DNA of 64,000 nt from Fen-1301 sp963786395 (GCA_963786395.1 CAWAZD010000005.1:62001-126000), one strand, 5' to 3'; positions 46,753 to 57,988 are shown, numbered from the stretch's first letter. Notes: generated from the letters alone by a model not told the origin. A program made the numbers and translations.

Positions 46753-49174
46753 ATGTCAGGTAATATTGATCCACTAGAATATTTTAAGCTTAAACCGGTA
46801 AAGGCTGCACGAGTCTCTGAGATAAGCGAAGTAACAGAATCATCGGGTATTTCATCCGCAGATAGGGTTAATTTTCATATAGGTAACCCTGTTCAGGATA
46901 TTGAATTATCATCTGCTTATCTCCGGATGGTGATGGGGATTGATATAAAAAAAAATAATTTAGATGAAAATGATCTGGATGCACTGATTGAAGAAGCCGG
47001 GTGGGATATATCCGAAAAAGAAAAAGCCGAATTCTTAAGAACTCTTATCAAAAAGAGTGCACCATATATGCCCAGAGGTGGATTTAATAAAAAGAATCCC
47101 GGTTTTCTGATTAATTACTTTAATGACTGGCTGCTGAAAAATCAGCAGGAACCTTTATCTTATGATCTGGGGGAAACATCCGGAAGACGTGAAGTAATAC
47201 TTGCGTCCGGCGGAATTTATGAGGCATTAAGAATTCTCTTCCATTCATTATCGTGTTATCTAATTCACCGGCCCGCAAAAATCCTTACCTTTTGTTTTGA
47301 TTTGCCTGATCATTTGACAAAATATAAAGAACTTCAATTTGAAATTCTTGATCCGGATGAGGCAGCTTTAACCGATTATTTAAATCAATACCTGACTGAA
47401 TCATTAAGTCATCCTATATTTATAATTTTGGGTAAATTAACAAACGAAGAAACACGCAGAAAACTTCGATTGCTTAGTCAGACTCTTCCCCTGTTTTTTA
47501 TCGAAACCAATGACGCGCCGAACCATTTATCCCTTGCCAGGGAAGCAAAAATGATGAACAGGGTACTGCGAATTATAACCCCTGGCGTTTTTACTGCAAA
47601 ATTAAAAAACCTTTCAACCGTTTTTCTTACAGGAAATGCAGATTTTATAAAAATAATTGAGACCATACAGTTTCAATTGAAAGGAACTCCATCGGCTCCC
47701 GAGATCGAGCTTCTTACATATATATTAAATGGAAGAGGTATCAATTTAACTGACACTAACAGTCCCCGGGAACTTGTGGTTACACCTGCTAAGGAAAGTG
47801 ATAACCTAAGGAACGAAGGTTATAACTCTTATCTAAAACATGCGGAAAACTGGAGCGATAGATTAGACGACTTAATTCAAAATAAAAGCGCTAAACTTGA
47901 AGAAATAACTAATCATATCGCGGGAAAAGAACTTCACCTCATTGACAGGCATGAAATGTTGCCGCGCTCATTTTCTTTTGATACTTTTACTGAAATAAAA
48001 TCAAACGAATTGCTTGATGATTTTATTTCGAACATTGATAATAATGATTGGCATAATAGGTTAACTGAAAGTTTTCTCCTTTCATTTAATAATCATCACC
48101 CCGAATACAAGCTACAAAACTGCTTTTTAGTTAGCGGGTCTTCAAGGACAGGGTTAAGTCTTCTCGGTTTCCATTGCGGTATCAGCGAAGTTATTATACC
48201 TGACCTGAGCTGGACATATGAGCACTGCTTCCCTTCGGTTTCGGTTATATCTTTAACTGACGATCTGCAGATTGATAATGAAGGCATGAAGACTGCCATT
48301 CTGGAAAAACTAAATAAAGATTCCGGATGGAAAAACTATGGAGCGGTTGTACTAAATAATCCGCACAATGCTACCGGACAGAAATTTAATGTTGATGACC
48401 TGAAATCATTAGTAAGATGGCTGCTTGAAAGAAATATTTTCATTATCGATGATCTGTCATATCAAAATGTTAGTACCTGATGATTCATTGAATGAAATTA
48501 AAACTATCAGGCAGATAACTGATGAACTTTATTCCTCGGGTTATATCAGCGGTGAACAAGCTGATTGTCTGATAACTATACACTCACTTTCAAAAACAGA
48601 TTCATATGCCGGGGCTCGTCTTTCAGTAATTGAAATCAGAAATAAAACGATCAGGGATAGATTCGTTAAAATAAACAAAACTATTGCTCCGCATATAGCC
48701 GCGGTTTTTCTTGCATATCTTTTTTACCGTAACAAAGTTGAAACTGCAAATGCTTATTGGAGACTCCGCAACAGGATTTTTTATGATAGAATGCAGGCAA
48801 TTAAAGAAGCTGTAAATCTTTTACCTAAAGATCGTAATAGTTTCCATATAGAAATTAAGGCTCCCACCGGAAGTATGTATCCCAGGATGATAATAAATAA
48901 ACTGCCCGGTGGATTATCGCTCGATTGGCTTGCTTCCGGACTTGCGCTTCAGGGAATCGGACTGGTACCTCTGTCCACATTTGCACGCACTGAAAAAGGA
49001 TTTGATATTGCCAGGAAAACTTTCCGCCTTACTCTTGGCGGTTCGGATAATGCAGATACCTTGTTGAATAAAACCAGACGTGTTCTTATTGACATGAACA
49101 GACTGATTGCGGAAGAAGCTAATAACTATAACCGCAAAATGTTATCTGTTACATCATCAGGTTGTAAAAAATAA
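46753..49174 (+). CDS. Tandem PLP aminotransferase-like protein, one frameshift
   Basis: About 806 residues with two class I/II aminotransferase-like halves. The first (about 1-330) has NFHIGNP and ASGGIYEALRIL but shows no clear SLSK motif at the expected place. The second (about 390-806) has NNPHNATGQ (near 535) and the PLP Lys in HSLSKTDSYAGARL (Lys codon at 48593). The frame shifts near 48468: YQN joins to LVPDDSLNE when one base is dropped. The duplicated layout suggests one dead and one live domain in one chain. The substrate is unknown; the PEPC-like gene next to it makes oxaloacetate a candidate. It follows the SPFH gene by 6 bases. Confidence 0.75.
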
Positions 49175-49252
49175 CCTCCATACTAATAATCAATTTGATA
49201 AATGGGAACAGATTGAGCAAACTATTATTTCCAACTGCAGGAATAATAGGTA

Positions 49253-52200
49253 TTGAAAATTCTTCATATTACTCCATCTAAGTTATTAAAACAGGATTAC
49301 GAAAATAAATTCTTTGAAGAATTTCTTCCCGATAGACTTAAAACTTTCAAGACAAGGCTGCAGAATAGATTTTCAATCACAAGCGATATGGTTGCTTCTG
49401 TAGTCAATGATAAGGGGAGTGCTCTTTCATTGTTACTTGAAAAAGAATTCATGAAAGATAATCTTTCAAGAAGAGAGCGGGTTTTCAGAAAAAGACTTTA
49501 CGATCGCACAGTGCATCCTACACAGATGTTTTCTCTTAAAGCCGAACTTCTATTTGAAAATCTTTGCGACAGGATTATCAGAAACCTTGGAATAAATTCT
49601 AAGGACCTTGAAAAATTATCCGGTGAACTAATAAATGAATTTCTTGGTTTGAATGTAGCCATTGTTTCTGCAGATGAGCCTTCCGAACTTCTTCTTGATC
49701 TCAAGTCACAAATTGCCGCTGAGAATTATATTCTGCTTAATTCTGATTTTTCATATGACCCTATTCTTTCTTTCTGGGGTGACTGGGATGGAAGTAACCG
49801 TCCATCAGGACAGGGGCACAGTCTTATTGCATCAGTCTTGATTGAAAATGTTCAGAGACAGACAGTTCTGCTCCGGATGCTTCTTGATAATGACAGATCC
49901 TTACAAATAGAACCCGGACTTCTGGCGGAGATAGAGAAATTCTCAGTATCCAAAATACAATTCACTCATTTACTTGGTCAGATAACCCAGCTTACTCACC
50001 AGCTTGAAAAAAGATACAGAGGGACATTACCTTTTAATATTAAACCGGGAAGATTAAGACGTTTTGGTATGACACTTAAAATTGCTCAGGATCCGTTAAC
50101 ATCACTCTGGCATCATAATGATCGTCTTGAAAGGAAAATGATTGAACTGCGTATCCGCCGGAAAAGTGCGATTGAGTATTTCTTTTCACTGAATAAAAAA
50201 TTACGCAAGACATTAAAATCTTTTATTCCCGATATTCAGAGAGGTCTAAATAACAAGGAACTTATTACAGAAGCTTGTTTGTACCGTGATCTTCTTAAAA
50301 GATTTATTATAACTCCCCGGATCCACCAGAAGATGGTAACCGCGCAAGATCAGTTTGCAATTGATACCACGGTCAATAATATTAATGAAATAAATGAGAT
50401 AAGTGGAAAATACGGAAACCCCGGAATGGTAATGGCGCTTCAGGTAAGCATGTCTACCAGACCGGAAGCATTAATTTCATTAGACCGTAAAATGAATATA
50501 TCGCGTGAACAGATACTGCGGAATAATCCTGATGCTAATATCCCGTCTGTTTGGTTAATTCCCTTATTCGAAGATCTGGAGTCAGTTAAAAACATTCCAT
50601 CTTACCTGAATAAAATTTGGGAATATTCACTTCAAAGCAGAAGGCTAAATCAGGATACTGGAGATAGGTTTAGTGAAATAATATGTGAAATATTTGTTGC
50701 CGGATCTGATCTGAGCCAGCAGGTAGCGCAGGCATCAGGGATGAATTTATTTAAAGAAGCAAAATATAATCTTGCAAAATGGCTCTCTGAAAAAGGAATG
50801 ATCGGCAAAGTAAGAATGAAGATGGGCAGCGGCGAACCAATGCAAAGGCAGGGAGGTTATTATTCTCCGGTTGTGGGTAAACCTGCTTTCAATAAATCCC
50901 CGGATTCAATGAAGAGATTTTCGGTTTATCTTAATGAATCAACAAAGAAAAGCACTGAATATGCAGCCACTCCTTTGCTTGGTGTATTTTCAGGCGGCGA
51001 CCTTCGAACCTTCCAGAGTAATATTGCGGAAAAATTAAGATATTTACCCGTTAATGAATATTCGCAGCTTCTTTACCATTTGTTCAAATCCCAGCAATTC
51101 TATGAAAGGGAAATTTTACGGGCAGGGGAACCTCTTGTTGAAACCCGTCTTCAGTATAAAACACGCGGGTTAAAAGAACTTGAACGTCTAACTATTGGAA
51201 GTAAAGATAAGCTGTATGATGAATTTCTGGAAATACTCACAAATAATTTTCGACAGATCCTTTACGGAAAAGATGAGGATGTAGTCGGTATACATCTTAT
51301 TTCATTCTTTATTGCCAGGACAACACCATCTTTGCGTGACAGACCCACAGTCCGTCCATCAAATAGTGCTTCGGGAAATACCGGTCAAAAAATAATAGGG
51401 AAAATTGCTGAGACAATTCCTTTTTCACGTTACGGCAGTCTGCTTCGTGCAATTGCGCATAACCAATCCCAGACTGTGGTGCTCGGAATAAATCAGTTGA
51501 CTACTGGATTGTTCAGGGCATTGGATGGATTTTTACAAAAGAGGTTTGCTGAAGGCGACGCACTTGCATTAATCGAAGACAGGATACTTCCCAACCTTCC
51601 GGTTTATGAAATTTTGCATACTTTAAGATTGTATCATGATGCTGAATTGGTTTATTTAAATAGACTGGAAAAAGCATTTCCTGCCGGTAATTCGGCATTT
51701 CGTAGCATTAAGGGAAGACGTAGATGCATTAAATAAGTACCTCGTTCTTTTTCAGCGGGAATTGCTAAGACGCCATGGGATTGATGTTACTGATTTCTTC
51801 GAATCCGGTAAGTTTATTCAAGACCTGCTTCCAACACTAAGACCTGATCTTGCCATACTTTTCCAGGTTGATTTTTTCAATACTGATCCTGATATATTCT
51901 TTGCGGCAATATCAGGAAGTTATGCCCCCGACTGGTCTATTGAAATAAAAAAACTTTTACTAATGCCGCGGACTATAAAATACTGGCGGATTAAAATATG
52001 GGCTCTTCTTGAAGACCGTGTTTTCAGCCGGGTGGAAAGTTTTGTTGAATTAGCATCCGCATTATATTCATTATCGTTAAACAATAATACTAAGGATCTT
52101 AGTTTTACTCCCAATAGACTAAAGATACCAAATGATATCTCGAAATACTTTGGTATGCAGGGAGATGACAACATGCATCAGTTCCTGGCTGCAGCGTTTG

Positions 52201-52376
52201 AGTATCTAACTGCAGTTTCGCAGGGGATGGTAGAAGTACCAATAAATATTGTTCGCGCTATGAGTGAAGTAGAAAAAATTATTAAGATAGAAGAGCAGGC
52301 ACTTTTACCAAAAGAACAGGACCTTCTCCGCTTCTACCTTCTCCAAATCGCCCGCCTTACCGGCGAAAACGGATAA
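49253..52376 (+). CDS. Divergent phosphoenolpyruvate-carboxylase-like protein, one frameshift
   Basis: About 1040 residues in two frames joined near 51705. The order of motifs follows PEP carboxylase: RTVHPTQ (about 86-92, as in the TAHPTE of the family), FWGDWDGSN (174-182, like GGDRDGNP), IPLFEDLE with Glu440 (436-443, the metal Glu), AGSDLSQQ (483-490, the metal Asp) and MGSGEPMQRQGG (524-535), the last closer to the archaeal enzyme (GMGSAPFRG). The catalytic Lys of SDSAK is Gln here and the GRGG Arg/His loop has changed, so activity is doubtful. It has a TTG start at 49253 and no upstream ATG in frame. An unusually long, new-looking member; it could be a pseudoenzyme. Confidence 0.6.
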
Positions 52377-52590
52377 AATCATTTAGATTATACTTCAATA
52401 TAAGCGAGTCATCAATTTCAGTTTAACGTTAACTCATTTCATAATGTTTTTATGCTCTTATCAGTCGTTGCGGATATTCCATTTAGCTTTAGTTTTATGG
52501 AAAGGAAAACCGAGAGGGTTAAGTGCTTATAATACAAGGAGATTTTTGGGGATATTTTGGTACCCTTTATGGAATATAAAATTGAGGGTC

Positions 52591-52625
52591 AGTTATTATA
52601 AAAATGGCGAGGACATTACCTCGCC
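52591..52625 (-). terminator. Rho-independent terminator after the 13-box propeller gene
   Basis: ggcgagg/cctcgcc (52606-52612, 52619-52625) with a 6-base loop is followed on the minus strand by an ATTTTTATAAT tract, 27 bases beyond the stop at 52652. Confidence 0.8.
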
Positions 52626-52651
52626 GCAGAATTCTAGTGGTTCAAACTTTT

Positions 52652-55019
52652 TTATTTTAATAAGATCATCTTCTTGGACTCAATAAAACTTCCTGCGCGG
52701 ATTGTATAAAAATATACACCTGATGATATATTGCTGGCATTGAAATTTACCGAGTATTGTCCTTCTGGTTTTTCTTCGTTAACTAAAGTAGTTATTTCTT
52801 TTCCTATAACATTATAAACTTTAATTGTTACAAATTGCTTTGTTGCCAAGGAATAGGAAATATTTGTTGAAGGGTTAAAAGGATTTGGATAATTCTGATT
52901 AAGTCTAAATTTCACCGGCATATTTAATTCAGCTTCTATTATTTTGGAAAACTTTTCCTTACCATCATAGTCGATCTGTTTTAATCTGTAACTGTATTTT
53001 CCGTTAGAAAGATTTTTATCAGAATATGAATATGAATGAGTTTCCGAAGTAGTGCCGTTTCCGCTAATAAATGCAATCTTGCTAAAACTACCATCGTTGA
53101 GTTTCTTATCTATTTCAAAACCATTGTTATTTTGTTCAGTAGCAGTTTTCCAAGTCAGGTTAATTGAATTCCCATCAACATTCGAGGTAAATGAAGTTAA
53201 TTTCAACCGGAAGGGAAGAATTATTACTTTTATATACTCCATTTCCTTGTGTTCCTGCAAAAATGAATCCGTCAGAATTGATCGAAAGGGCATTGATTTG
53301 AGAACTTGTAAGGCCATCATTTTCAGGTAGCCAGGTATCTCCATTGTCGGTTGAATGGCAAACTCCATTATACCACATTCCAGCAAATAAGTCTCCATTC
53401 GCATTAATTGTGATTGACCTTACCCAATAACTTACAGGGGAATTAATATATGTCCAGTTATTCCCATTATTAGTAGATCGTGCTATCCCAGATCCCAGTG
53501 TTCCAACAAATATGTCTCCTTTTGCGTTAAAAGAAATGGAACTGATAAAACCTCCTGAATAATTGGTATTGACCCAGTTATCCCCGTTATTAGTTGAAAC
53601 AAAAATAGAACTTCCATCATACACTGCACCTGCATAAATATTGTTTTGAGAATCAATAGCTATAGCGTTGAAGTCCCAATTAGTAATTCCGTTAGTTACC
53701 TGTACCCAGTTATCTCCATCGTCCGTTGATCTGAATATTTTTCCTCCTCCATTATCCTGGTCAATTGAACCGGCAAAAATATCCCCTTTCGAATTGATAG
53801 CAAGTGCACAAATTGAAGCACTGGTAATTCCTTTACTTTTAGTAACCCAGTTATCTCCATTATCAGTTGAGCGATATACCCATCCGTTTCCTGCAAATAT
53901 ATGCCCAGCGCTGTTTATAGCAATGGAGCGAACTTCTCCACCAGCTAATCCATTATTTACTTGAACCCAATTATCCCCATTATCTGAAGATCTGTAAATT
54001 CCATTGTTAGTTCCTGAGAAAATGCAACCATCCGGATTGAAAGACAGTGACCATATTTCGCTGTTGACTAACCCTCTATTAGTTCGCACCCATTTGTTGC
54101 CTTTGTCAGTTGTTCGACAAATTCCATCAAACGTCCCGGCAAATACATATTCTTTGGAATTTGTAATAAGAGATGCATAATTTAGTTTCAGATCATTATT
54201 CGTTATTGTCCAATTTTCTCCTGAGTTAGTTGATAAATAAACCGCATATGTAGCAGCAAAAATATCCCCGGCGGAGCTTACTGCTAATGAGTTTATATTT
54301 AAGTCAGTCAATCCATTGTTAATTGGAACCCAATTAAAACCTTTATCAGTTGAGCGGTAGATTCCATTCTCCCTCGAACCTGCAAACATATAACCATCTG
54401 AGTTTATTATAAACGCATTTGTTAAATTTGCCCAACCACCGTAATAAGATGGAATCCAATTATTTCCGTTATCAGTTGATTTAAAATAGCCAAGACTTGT
54501 CGCGACAAAGATAGTTCCATAGGCATCTATAATCATTGCATAAATACTATAGTAACCATCCAAACCGTTATTTTCAACTACCCAATTACCACCATTATCG
54601 GTAGAACGGTAAATTCCACTACCCCCTATCCCTGCAAAAATATATCCTTGAGGGTTAATGGAAATGGAAACAATACTTGGACCTGATGGCAAACCATTAG
54701 TTATCTGGGTCCAATTTCCACCACTATTAGTTGAATAATATAATCCTCCTTCGGCACCAGCAAAGATTTTTCCATTTGGAGTGATCATAAGCGAAACTAT
54801 ATTTGCGTTCCCCAATCCATTATTAATTTGCTTCCAGTTATCGCCATTATTGGTCGACAAATATATCCCTCCAGACACTCCAGCATAAATATTACTAGAA
54901 GAATCTATAGCAAAGCAATTAACCACTCCACTTAATGGCCCATTAGTTTGCTGCCAGAAGTTTTGAGAATAACCTTTGTATATCAAGATGAAGGTAATCA
55001 GAAATAAGATATTTTTCAC
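52652..55019 (-). CDS. Secreted Asp-box propeller protein with T9SS sorting domain, one frameshift
   Basis: About 788 residues. A signal peptide (MKNILFLITFILIYKGYSQ) is followed by thirteen Asp-box-like units (S-T-[DN]-N-G-x-x-W, for example STNNGDNW) spaced about 40-45 residues, which form beta-propeller blades. Next comes a fibronectin-like module (LTWKTATEQNNNGFEI) and the T9SS type A sorting domain with QNYPNPFNPST and the usual end VYFYTIRAGSF. One surplus T at 53201-53203 breaks the frame; without it the junction reads LPVELTSFTSNVDG. It should be secreted by T9SS and anchored or released. Its ligand is unknown. The partner gene lies upstream, 18 bases away. Confidence 0.9.
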
Positions 55020-55037
55020 AATTAACTCCTTACAAAA

Positions 55038-56573
55038 TTATTTCAATATTATTAGTTTTTTTGTTGCACTGTAATTCTCCGCTTCCAACCTATACATATA
55101 TATTCCACTCGCAAGATTGCTTCCATTAAACTGAACTGAATAATTACCCGCAGGTTTATATTCATCAACAATCGTTACCACTTTAATTCCGATAGCATTG
55201 TAAACTGTCAACTTTACATTCCCATCTTTTGGAAGTGAATAGGTAATTGAAGTTGTCGGATTAAAAGGATTTGGATAATTCTGGCTTAAACTAAAATCCT
55301 TTGGAACCGAAATATCTGCCTGAATTTCATTACTATATTTGAACGTACCATCAAGATCAACAATCTTTAACCGGTAAGTATATTTCCCGGCAGCAAGTTT
55401 ACTGTCAGTATAAGAATAACTCTTTTGTGATGTACTGTTACCTGCTGCTGTAATTTCACCTATCTTATTCCACACCGCTGCAGAATACTTCCGTTCTATT
55501 TCAAATTTAGAAGCATTAAGTTCAGTTGCAGTTATCCAATTTAGTGTAATATTGTTTGATTTTATAGAAGATGTATATCTTGTGAGTTCAACAGGAAGAT
55601 TAAAATCAGTAAGAGATCTCCTCCAAACAACTCCATCACCATCGGCAGCATAAACATAAGAATCATTGGCAGTTAAAGAATTAATTCCATGCCCTGGTAC
55701 AAGACCATCAGTTTCTAATGTCCAGTTTGTTCCATTATTAGTCGAAAGGAAAACATTCCCGCCAAAGGTGCCTGCAAAAATTTTATTTCCGATGGAAGTT
55801 AAAGAAGAGATATAAGCATCGGTTAAACCATTATTAACCTGAGTCCAACTTGTGTCATTTTCTGAAATAAAATAAATACCATGATAGTTGCCAGCAAAAA
55901 GCTTTGTTCCGCATGTAGCAAATGAATAGGTATAGAGGTAAACAAGTAAATTATTTCTGCTCTTTGGGGACTTAATTTTGTAATATAAACCATTGCTAAA
56001 ATCAACCCAGTGTGTACCATCATTAGTGGTATAGTAGATACCAAATGTTTCTAAACTTAAATAAATATTATTATTAAATACTATCAGCCCTCTAATTTCA
56101 TTGGGTGCAAATTCGCTATAAAATAATCCATGGTTTACAACATCCCAGGTAATTCCGTTGTTGGTTGAACGATATACATTAGGAGTCATGGAACCGGTAA
56201 AAATATTACCATCTTTAATAGTAAGACAATAGAAAGGTAACCCAGATGGCCCTATAGATGACCAATCTATTCCATTATTAGTTGAAACGCAGATACCTTG
56301 CGAGTTTGTGCTTACAAATATTTTATTATCATTAAATGAAATACCAGTAACATAACTAGTAATTGAACTTACAGATGTCCAGTCAATCCCATTATTAGTC
56401 GAATGGTAAAATCCTCCATAAGTAGCTTCATAAACATCAGAATCTTTAACAGCCATAGTTGTCACAACAGAATTAGCATTTTGTGTTGTTTGAACCCACT
56501 GAGCTTTGCTTTCTGAGGCCGCAAGAAATATTATAGCTATTAAAATGTAATAATAGTAGCAAAGGGATTTCAT
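55038..56573 (-). CDS. Secreted Asp-box protein with T9SS sorting domain
   Basis: This 511-residue protein has a signal peptide (MKSLCYYYYILIAIIFLAASESKA) and several Asp-box units (STNNGIDW, STNNGITW, STNNGTNW), the LPVELTRYTSS fibronectin-like module and the T9SS sorting domain with QNYPNPFNPTT. I chose the ATG at 56573 because AGGTG lies in front of it and the signal peptide starts there; an ATG ten codons earlier is possible. It is followed 18 bases on by the thirteen-box protein, so the pair is one transcript. Together they are a tandem of related surface or secreted proteins. Confidence 0.88.
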   Translation of the reverse strand: MKSLCYYYYILIAIIFLAASESKAQWVQTTQNANSVVTTMAVKDSDVYEATYGGFYHSTNNGIDWTSVSSITSYVTGISFNDNKIFVSTNSQGICVSTNNGIDWSSIGPSGLPFYCLTIKDGNIFTGSMTPNVYRSTNNGITWDVVNHGLFYSEFAPNEIRGLIVFNNNIYLSLETFGIYYTTNDGTHWVDFSNGLYYKIKSPKSRNNLLVYLYTYSFATCGTKLFAGNYHGIYFISENDTSWTQVNNGLTDAYISSLTSIGNKIFAGTFGGNVFLSTNNGTNWTLETDGLVPGHGINSLTANDSYVYAADGDGVVWRRSLTDFNLPVELTRYTSSIKSNNITLNWITATELNASKFEIERKYSAAVWNKIGEITAAGNSTSQKSYSYTDSKLAAGKYTYRLKIVDLDGTFKYSNEIQADISVPKDFSLSQNYPNPFNPTTSITYSLPKDGNVKLTVYNAIGIKVVTIVDEYKPAGNYSVQFNGSNLASGIYMYRLEAENYSATKKLIILK

Positions 56574-56877
56574 ATTATTCACCTGGAAAATATTGAAGAT
56601 CAAACGATGAATGAGTAATGTATTGATTTATTGTTTAGAAATATTATTATATGGTTATGAAAAAGGTGTGACCAACAATAAATTGAAGTGAATGTACTTT
56701 GAAACCAATACCCAAGTTGCAATCTCTCAATTTGACTCTTCACCCCTATCAACAGCAATTATTTACTATTGTAAAAACTTTATTAGTGGAATTCTAATTG
56801 GTAAAAACCAAAACTATGGAAAAAACTATGGAAGGCATCTGTAACTCATTATATAACAACACGTTATCTTTTTAAAA

Positions 56878-56920
56878 ATCTGACTCTTAATCAGCAGGTC
56901 ACCGGTTCGAGTCCGGTTTT
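56878..56920 (+). pseudogene. 3' fragment of a tRNA-Lys(CUU) gene
   Basis: The sequence tctga-ctCTTaa-tcagc matches a tRNA-Lys anticodon arm (CTT in the loop), then caggtc, then a perfect T arm accgg-ttcgagt-ccggt (56901-56917). The acceptor stem, D arm and CCA are absent from the flanks. Such 3' tRNA fragments are typical remnants of integration into a tRNA gene. It cannot be a working tRNA. Confidence 0.75.
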
Positions 56921-56950
56921 ACATTGTCCCCTATCTACCTTGACCCATTG

Positions 56951-57378
56951 TAATTACCAAAAACTCTCCATTTTTTACCGCAATCAACCACCCCCCAAGG
57001 CCTGAAACGGTAAAAAAAAGTGATTTTTGGTAATTAATAGTAGAGGGCTACTTTTTTTCTGTCTTTAACATAAAGACCTCCGGGTTTTTGCCATTTCCAG
57101 TATCTTTTGGCAAAAAAACGGATCTCATTTTATTAATATGTAGAGGCCTACTTTTTTTTCGGTCGTAAACTTTGATCCGTAGAGGCGGATTTCTTAAGCT
57201 GTACCCTATAGGAATTTATATGCTTCAAAGTTGAAAGTAATAATACCAATAACTCCCATTTTTTGCCATTTCCAGTATCTTTTGGCAAAAAACAGGTCCT
57301 TTTGGTAGTTATATGTAGATGCCAACTTTTTTTTTCGACATCTCCTCTTGCACTTACCGCAAGGTTAAACCGCGGTAA
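56951..57378. repeat. Array of large imperfect palindromes, each followed by GTAG-N4-CTAC and a T-run
   Basis: Copy 1 spans 56951-57036: outer arms taattaccaaaaa/tttttggtaatta and inner arms ttttttaccg/cggtaaaaaa. Copy 2 has tttttgcca/tggcaaaaa (57085-57116), copy 3 the same core (57259-57292) with outer taccaa/ttggta, and copy 4 ttaccgc/gcggtaa (57354-57378). Copies 2 and 3 share 32 identical bases. After copies 1 and 2 come gtagagggctac and gtagaggcctac, then seven to nine T; copy 3 is followed by gtagatgccaac and nine T. The paired changes (accg/cggt against gcca/tggc) keep the stems. Confidence 0.75.
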
Positions 57379-57829
57379 AAAACGGGAGAATTTCTACTTA
57401 CATATATAGCCCTAGCAACGTTTTCTTGCACAACCCCTCCCGTGCATGAAAATATAGGTTAAGATTTATAACAGGTAGAAGGGATTTTTTTGGGTTTTAC
57501 TTCTTACAAGTTCGTTTCTCCCCTCTCTTCACTCCAAAAACTTTCCAATAGATTGAACAAAAGGGATGGCGGACCGAACAGGTAAGCAACAGGAAAACAA
57601 CAGCTTTTTATCAGCTTTTTAACACCTTTTAGGTTAACACACCTATCTGACAAGAATAAAGTTTGGTTTCAATTATTCTTGTAAATAATATTAAGAACTT
57701 GACTCCAAAATCATTTAAAGTTAAACCAGCCGTATAAGCTTACCTGAATTATTATTTTAAATTAATATACTTTTTTATACTTGATTTAGTTAAAATAATA
57801 ATTTATCTTGGATTTAAATTAATTTATCA
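57379..57829. other. 451-base intergenic region upstream of the ilv leader
   Basis: AT-rich with no gene I can support (an 18-codon frame at about 57565 lacks a ribosome site). It presumably holds the ilv promoter. A short gcac ... gtgc stem is at about 57428-57445. Confidence 0.4.
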
Positions 57830-57988
57830 ATGAATATCATAACACAAAATAGTATTTCTGATCGAAGCGATGCCACCAACGGCAGTCGCAGTGTTATGAG
57901 TATTTCTATATTCAATCCTTCAATTCTTCTTCTAGGGATTATAATTATTATTAGCAGCCTGGTTGGTATTCTTACCATTCTAGGCTAA
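57830..57988 (+). CDS. ilvL: Branched-chain amino-acid leader peptide of the ilv-leu operon
   Basis: A 52-residue frame ends 117 bases before ilvD. Its last 21 residues, SILLLGIIIIISSLVGILTI-type sequence, hold 8 Ile, 6 Leu and 1 Val: exactly the end-products of the genes that follow. This is the classic form of a ribosome-stalling leader peptide (as E. coli ilvL, ilvB and leuL), although no homology to those is claimed. An internal ATG at 57896 would give a 30-residue version. No clear ribosome site is seen before either ATG, which is common in this lineage. A small membrane protein is the alternative reading. Confidence 0.7.
   Translation: MNIITQNSISDRSDATNGSRSVMSISIFNPSILLLGIIIIISSLVGILTILG

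Noticed and set aside
56878..56920. A complete tRNA gene
   Set aside because: D arm and acceptor stem cannot be found in the flanks; only the 3' half is present.
57319..57335. Integron attC-like site in the hairpin array (gccaac after a palindrome)
   Set aside because: The matching GTTRRRY partner and unpaired bases typical of attC are absent, and no integrase or cassette genes are present.
57565..57621. 18-codon frame starting MADRTGKQ
   Set aside because: No ribosome site, no composition linking it to the ilv genes.
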